Assembly (NCBI GenBank): GCA_016793885.1 | Contig: JAEUHE010000235.1 | Location: 1-36,767, forward strand | DNA from: Verrucomicrobiales bacterium | GTDB lineage: Bacteria; Verrucomicrobiota; Verrucomicrobiia; Limisphaerales; UBA11320 | DNA: 36,767 nt | Reading direction: 5' to 3' | In this document: positions 32,862 to 36,767 of the stretch, piece by piece | Numbering within the stretch: position 1 is the first letter of the stretch | How the letters are laid out: the number at the start of each line of letters is the position of its first letter | Program-made: the position numbers and the translations under genes | Notes under the pieces: generated by a model | What the model was told of the DNA's origin: nothing | Database searches by the model: none | The model's input: only the letters and a program-made list of their open reading frames with translations

Positions 32862-33956
32862 ATGATCATCGGGATTCCCAAGGAGATCAAGGATCACGAG
32901 TATCGGGTGGCCATGCTGCCATCGGCCGCCTACTTGCTGATCCGTCGTGGACACCAGGTCATCGTTCAGGCCGGCGCCGGCATCGGTGCCGGTTACCCGG
33001 ACGAGGACTATCGCCAGGCCGGCGCCTCCGTGGTCGAGTCGGCTCAGAAGGTCTTTGAGACGGCCGACTTGATCGTAAAGGTCAAGGAGCCCCAAGCGAG
33101 CGAGCTGCCGATGCTCCGTCGGGGGCAACTGCTTTTCACCTATCTGCATTTGGCCGCCAGTAAGCCGCTCACCGAAGCCCTGATGCAGTCCGGAGTCACG
33201 GCCATCGCCTACGAGACGATTGAGGTGAATCGACGTTTGCCCCTGTTGGAACCGATGAGTGAGATCGCAGGGCGCATGTCGGTTTTGGTCGGCGGTTACT
33301 ACTTGGCCAAGCACAACGGCGGGAGCGGGGTGCTGCTGGGTGGGGTCCCGGGAGTGCTTCCCGGGAAGGTGGTGGTGTTAGGTGGCGGAGTCTCTGGGAT
33401 CAACGCGGCTCGCATGGCCACAGGATTGGGGGCGGACGTCACGATCCTGGAGGTCGATGTCGAGAGAATGAGGTTTCTGGACATCACTCTCCATACCGCG
33501 CACACTCTGTATTCGAGCGAGGCTCATTTGCTGGAGTTGCTTCCGGCGGTGGATCTGCTGATCGGAGCCGTGTTGGTTCCTGGCGCCAAGGCGCCTAAGC
33601 TGATTTCCCGCGAGATGCTGCGACGGATGCGGCCGGGCAGTGTCTTTGTGGACATTGCCATCGACCAGGGTGGATGTGCCGTGACATCGCGGCCAACCAC
33701 GCATCACAACCCGACTTATGTTGAGGAAGGGGTCATGCACTATTGTGTGGCAAACATGCCCGGGGCTTATGCCCGGACTGCCACGCAGGCGCTGACCAAT
33801 GTGACCCATCGTTTTGTGGAGCTCCTGGCCGACCACGGATTGACCGAAGCCTGCCAGCGCCAACCGGCGTTGAAGGGTGGGATCAACGTGATGAATGGGC
33901 AGGTGACCCACAAAGCGGTGGCGGAAGCCCACGGGCTTTCTTGTTCTGCGGTTTAA
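32862..33956 (+). CDS. ald: Alanine dehydrogenase
   Basis: This 364-residue cytoplasmic enzyme interconverts L-alanine and pyruvate plus ammonia with NAD. The N-terminus [20 protein letters not shown] is the family signature, and VKVKEP (about 70-76) and LLFTYLHLA (about 88-96) carry the substrate-binding lysine and catalytic histidine. The NAD fold shows [17 protein letters not shown] (about 168-184), followed by [14 protein letters not shown] (about 232-245) and [10 protein letters not shown] (about 261-270). Length is normal for the family. The start lies 29 bases after the ThuA gene and the stop only 6 bases before the methyltransferase start, so it is part of a closely spaced run. Confidence 0.96.
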   Translation: MIIGIPKEIKDHEYRVAMLPSAAYLLIRRGHQVIVQAGAGIGAGYPDEDYRQAGASVVESAQKVFETADLIVKVKEPQASELPMLRRGQLLFTYLHLAASKPLTEALMQSGVTAIAYETIEVNRRLPLLEPMSEIAGRMSVLVGGYYLAKHNGGSGVLLGGVPGVLPGKVVVLGGGVSGINAARMATGLGADVTILEVDVERMRFLDITLHTAHTLYSSEAHLLELLPAVDLLIGAVLVPGAKAPKLISREMLRRMRPGSVFVDIAIDQGGCAVTSRPTTHHNPTYVEEGVMHYCVANMPGAYARTATQALTNVTHRFVELLADHGLTEACQRQPALKGGINVMNGQVTHKAVAEAHGLSCSAV

Positions 33957-33962
33957 ACTATT

Positions 33963-35165
33963 ATGGATTCTTTGCCGACAGTGTTGTTGAAACCCGGGGA
34001 AGCGGACCGCGTGCTCGCAGGTCATCCCTGGATCTATGAAACGTCGATCCTCCGGATCACTCGTCCCGCGAAGGATGGCGACGTTGTTCAGGTAAAGGAT
34101 CATCGCCAGCGCTTCCTGGGCACCGGTTTCTTCAATTCCCTTTCCCGGATCCGGGTGCGGGTGATCTCCAACCAGCGTGAAGAGATTAACGACAAGTTCT
34201 TCATCCAGCGCATCCGGGCGGCCTTGGCCGTTCGCCAAAGGCATATGCCGAAGGCGACCTCCTTCCGGGTGGTCAACGCGGAGAGCGATCAGCTGAGCGG
34301 GCTCATCGTGGACAAGTATGAGGACGTGCTGGTGGTCCAAACCTCCTCCCTCGGGATGGAGCGAAGCAAGCCATCCATCCTTCGCGCGTTGCGTGAGCTG
34401 TTCAAACCGCGCTCTATTCTGGAACGGAATGAGATGGCTTCGCGAAAGTTCGAAGGTCTCGAGGATGCGAATGGGGTTTTATTCGGCGATCCTGTGGAGG
34501 AGATCCAGATTCGTCTGAACGGCTTGCCGTTTAACATCAATCTGAAGACTGGGCACAAGACGGGCTTGTATCTGGATCAACAAGCCAACTATCAGGCGGT
34601 TTCGGCCTTGGCTCGCGGCGGACGCGTGCTCGACTGCTTCAGCTTCCTGGGCGGATTCGCGATTCATGCCGCCAAAGCCGGAGCCAAACAAACGGTTGGC
34701 ATCGACCAAAGCGAAGATGCCGTCAAAGCCGCGGCTGGAAACGCTACCGCGAATGGCGTGGCTGACCGCTGCAGCTTCGAGGCCGCCAATGTCTTCGATT
34801 GGCTCAAAGCCAAGACGGCTCACTCGGCGGAAGCCCCGCTGGTGCCCGACTGGGATCTGATCGTTCTGGATCCCCCGAGCTTCACCCGCAATCGCGCCTC
34901 GGTTCCCGATGCGCTGCGGGGGTATAAGGAAATTCACCTTCGGGCCATGAAACTGCTCAAGCCCGGCGGGACCCTGGCCACTTTCTGCTGCTCGCATCAC
35001 GTCGACGCTACCCTGTTTCAGGACGTCATTCTGGCCGCGGCCTATGACGCTCACAAAGTGTTGCGACGGGTCGCCACTTACTCCCAATCGCCGGACCATC
35101 CGATTGTTCCTTCGATCCCGGAGACTGAGTACCTTAAGGGATTCGCCTTCGAGATGCTGAGCTGA
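33963..35165 (+). CDS. rlmI: RlmI-type class I SAM-dependent rRNA methyltransferase
   Basis: This 400-residue enzyme is likely to methylate a cytosine (m5C) in 23S rRNA. An N-terminal PUA domain (about 5-80: LKPGEADRVLAGHPWIYE) is followed by an EEHEE-like linker region (SGLIVDKYEDVLVVQ) and the Rossmann methyltransferase domain. SAM-binding motif I is RVLDCFSFLGGFAIHAAKAGA (about 221-241), motif IV is DLIVLDPPSFTRN (about 299-311), and FCCSHHV (about 340) carries the cysteines expected near the active site. Size and motif order match RlmI/RlmK-like proteins. Which rRNA base it targets is inferred from the family. It follows alanine dehydrogenase by 6 bases and precedes the fuconate dehydratase by 15 bases. 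Confidence 0.9.
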   Translation: MDSLPTVLLKPGEADRVLAGHPWIYETSILRITRPAKDGDVVQVKDHRQRFLGTGFFNSLSRIRVRVISNQREEINDKFFIQRIRAALAVRQRHMPKATSFRVVNAESDQLSGLIVDKYEDVLVVQTSSLGMERSKPSILRALRELFKPRSILERNEMASRKFEGLEDANGVLFGDPVEEIQIRLNGLPFNINLKTGHKTGLYLDQQANYQAVSALARGGRVLDCFSFLGGFAIHAAKAGAKQTVGIDQSEDAVKAAAGNATANGVADRCSFEAANVFDWLKAKTAHSAEAPLVPDWDLIVLDPPSFTRNRASVPDALRGYKEIHLRAMKLLKPGGTLATFCCSHHVDATLFQDVILAAAYDAHKVLRRVATYSQSPDHPIVPSIPETEYLKGFAFEMLS

Positions 35166-35180
35166 TCCCACGGTGTTCCC

Positions 35181-36479
35181 ATGGCGACGCTGATTACTGA
35201 GATCGAGGTGAGGGATATCCGCTTCCCCACCTCCCGTCAGCTGGATGGGTCGGACGCGATGAATCCGGACCCGGATTACTCCGCCGCCTACGTGATTCTC
35301 AAGACCGACCATCCGGCCGGTCTCGCCGGCCATGGGCTCGCGTTCACCATCGGGCGCGGGAACGAGATCGTGGTCAGCGCCATTCAGGCCTTGTCCCCGA
35401 TGCTGAGAGGCCGAACCCTGGAAAGCTTCACCCGCGATATGGCGGGCTTCTGGCGTTACATTACCGGCGACAGCCAGCTTCGTTGGATTGGTCCAGAGAA
35501 GGGTGCCATCCATCTGGCCACAGCCGCCGTGGTGAACGCCGTGTGGGATCTGTGGGCCAAGGTGGAGGGCAAGCCGGTCTGGAAGCTTTTGGTGGACCTG
35601 ACTCCGGAACAGTTGGTGGCCTGCGTCGACTTTCGGTATGTGACCGACGTGCTGACGCCGGAGGAGGCCATCCGGAGCCTGGCGAAGTTGGCTCCTTCCA
35701 AGGCCGAGCGCGAGCAGCGCATGCACCAGGAGGGGTATCCGGCTTACACGACGTCGGCGGGCTGGCTGGGTTACTCGGACGAAAAGTTACGGGGTCTGTG
35801 CCGGGAGGCGATTGCTGGGGGATGGACGCATTTCAAGATCAAGGTGGGACGTGACTTGGCAGATGACATCCGTCGCTGCGAAATCATTCGTCAGGAGATC
35901 GGCTGGGATCGCCGCCTGATGGTGGATGCGAATCAAGTCTGGGATGTGCCACAGGCCATTGCCTGGATGGCTGAGTTGGCCCGATTTCAACCGTGGTGGA
36001 TTGAGGAGCCGACCAGCCCGGATGATGTGTTGGGCCACGCGGCGATTGCCAAGGCGGTGGCGCCGATCGGGGTCGCCACGGGCGAGCACTGTCAGAATCG
36101 AGTGATCTTCAAACAGCTGATGCAGGCGGGGGCGATTCGGTTCTGCCAGATTGATGCTTGCCGTTTGGGCGGCATCAACGAGGTGCTTGCGGTGATGCTC
36201 TTGGCGGCGAAGTTCAAGATTCCGGTTTGTCCGCATGCCGGCGGCGTCGGCCTCTGCGAACACGTCCAGCACCTGAGCCTCTGCGACTACATCGCGATCA
36301 GTGGATCCGTAGAGAATCGAGTGATCGAGTATGTCGATCATTTGCATCAACACTTTGTGGATCCGGTGACGATGCGTCGTGGCGCTTATCTGCCGCCGTC
36401 GCGGCCCGGCTACAGCACGGAAATGCGCGCTGGATCCCTGGTCGAGTTCGAGTTTCCTAGTGGGGCCGCTTGGAGGTAA
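35181..36479 (+). CDS. L-fuconate dehydratase (enolase superfamily)
   Basis: This 432-residue enzyme should dehydrate L-fuconate to 2-keto-3-deoxy-L-fuconate. The opening region IRFPTSRQLDGSDAMNPDPD is characteristic of the fuconate dehydratase/ENOSF1 group. Catalytic marks are the KxK pair in HFKIKVG (about 217-220), metal ligands D in VDANQ (about 248), E in WWIEEPTSPDD (about 275) and E in GEHCQN (about 301), and the catalytic histidine in CPHAGGVGLCEHVQH (about 350). It is a late step in L-fucose catabolism, which suits an organism using fucose-containing polysaccharides, though no other fucose gene lies in this window. It is the last gene of the plus-strand run. Confidence 0.93.
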   Translation: MATLITEIEVRDIRFPTSRQLDGSDAMNPDPDYSAAYVILKTDHPAGLAGHGLAFTIGRGNEIVVSAIQALSPMLRGRTLESFTRDMAGFWRYITGDSQLRWIGPEKGAIHLATAAVVNAVWDLWAKVEGKPVWKLLVDLTPEQLVACVDFRYVTDVLTPEEAIRSLAKLAPSKAEREQRMHQEGYPAYTTSAGWLGYSDEKLRGLCREAIAGGWTHFKIKVGRDLADDIRRCEIIRQEIGWDRRLMVDANQVWDVPQAIAWMAELARFQPWWIEEPTSPDDVLGHAAIAKAVAPIGVATGEHCQNRVIFKQLMQAGAIRFCQIDACRLGGINEVLAVMLLAAKFKIPVCPHAGGVGLCEHVQHLSLCDYIAISGSVENRVIEYVDHLHQHFVDPVTMRRGAYLPPSRPGYSTEMRAGSLVEFEFPSGAAWR

Positions 36480-36524
36480 ACGAAAAGCGGCAATCGCGTC
36501 GCGAAACGTATGGAGTGCTGTCGC

Positions 36525-36593
36525 CCTCTACAGCTTTTCAGGCACCCCCGGAGGGGGATCCCAGCTCCGCTGAGGGGACCAAAGCGGTAGAGG
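36525..36593. repeat. Inverted repeat, 13-bp arms with one mismatch
   Basis: CCTCTACAGCTTT (36525-36537) pairs with AAAGCGGTAGAGG (36581-36593) over a 43-base loop. It starts 45 bases after the fuconate dehydratase stop. It may help end that transcript or be part of an intergenic repeat; no T-run follows. Confidence 0.7.
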
Positions 36594-36632
36594 TCTCTGA
36601 GTATTACCCACAAGTTCTTCGACCAGATGTTA

Positions 36633-36649
36633 GAATCCCAAAGGGATTC
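36633..36649. repeat. Perfect 7-bp hairpin
   Basis: GAATCCC and GGGATTC are separated by AAA. It is one of three hairpins in the gene-free end of the window. Confidence 0.65.
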
Positions 36650-36659
36650 CGCCTCAAAG

Positions 36660-36696
36660 CCCAGGGTTGGCGCGACGCAGGAGCGCCTACCCTGGG
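36660..36696. repeat. 14-bp hairpin with one mismatch
   Basis: CCCAGGGTTGGCGC (36660-36673) pairs with GCGCCTACCCTGGG (36683-36696) over a 9-base loop. The rest of 36480-36767 contains no gene; together the hairpins suggest a repetitive intergenic element that runs off the window. Confidence 0.7.
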
Positions 36697-36767
36697 TTAG
36701 TCGTGGTTTTCTCACAACCCCATCGCGGGTTGCGCTTGGGATCACCTGAAGCCCCACAGGGTTCGCA

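Noticed and set aside
1-36767. tRNA, rRNA, CRISPR arrays, transposases, phage genes, riboswitches
   Set aside because: Looked for on both strands and not seen; repeated short spacers, cloverleaf-like sequences or transposase motifs were absent.

Overview
The window looks like a chromosomal segment of a free-living, GC-rich Verrucomicrobiota-type bacterium; an affinity to the Limisphaerales/Pedosphaera group is my guess. The grounds are the mix of families: an ECF sigma factor paired with a WD40-bearing Ser/Thr kinase, a DUF1080 protein next to a ThuA-like protein, a tandem dienelactone-hydrolase-like secreted esterase, very large secreted proteins with FN3 or Ca-binding repeats, and short dispersed repeats between genes. 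No tRNA, rRNA, CRISPR array, transposase or phage gene was seen. The taxonomy is inferred from gene content, not from a marker alignment.

Left part (1-11.8 kb). On the minus strand lie a truncated gene of unknown function (1-143), an L-threonine aldolase (ltaE-like) and, after a gap, an ArsC/Spx-family redox protein directly downstream of dnaE. On the plus strand are a small two-helix membrane protein whose N-terminus resembles the ParA-interacting peptide of ParB, and a class III aminotransferase divergent from dnaE. A four-helix membrane protein of unknown function and a large secreted tandem hydrolase follow on the minus strand. The gaps hold a perfect 28-bp inverted repeat (1683-1769), one copy of a ~106-bp dispersed repeat (1841-1946) and a second long inverted repeat (9048-9190).

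Central part (11.8-28.6 kb). This is the most unusual region. An ECF sigma factor and a 1155-residue membrane kinase with about 14 WD40 units are transcribed leftwards. Divergent from them, across an AT-richer gap, is a tightly coupled run of three huge exported proteins (about 1807, 1110 and 1182 residues). Each junction is a 4-nt ATGA stop/start overlap, so the three were probably made together. The first combines a large beta-rich part, a ~340-residue helical part and a glycine-rich beta-strand C-terminus. The second has FN3-like modules. The third has an FG-GAP/VCBS-like start, a chitobiase-C-terminal-like module and two acidic Ca-binding-type repeats. I propose that they form one cell-surface or extracellular assembly under control of the neighbouring sigma/kinase pair; this is inference and is the best candidate for an undescribed system here.

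Right part (28.6-36.8 kb). A five-helix membrane protein, possibly preceded by a coupled 44-codon gene, and an M50-like membrane metalloprotease lie on the minus strand. Between them is a gap with the second copy of the dispersed repeat (30221-30327). A closely spaced plus-strand run then encodes a DUF1080 secreted protein, a ThuA-like secreted protein, alanine dehydrogenase, an RlmI-type rRNA methyltransferase and an L-fuconate dehydratase. The last 290 bases are gene-free and dense in hairpins.
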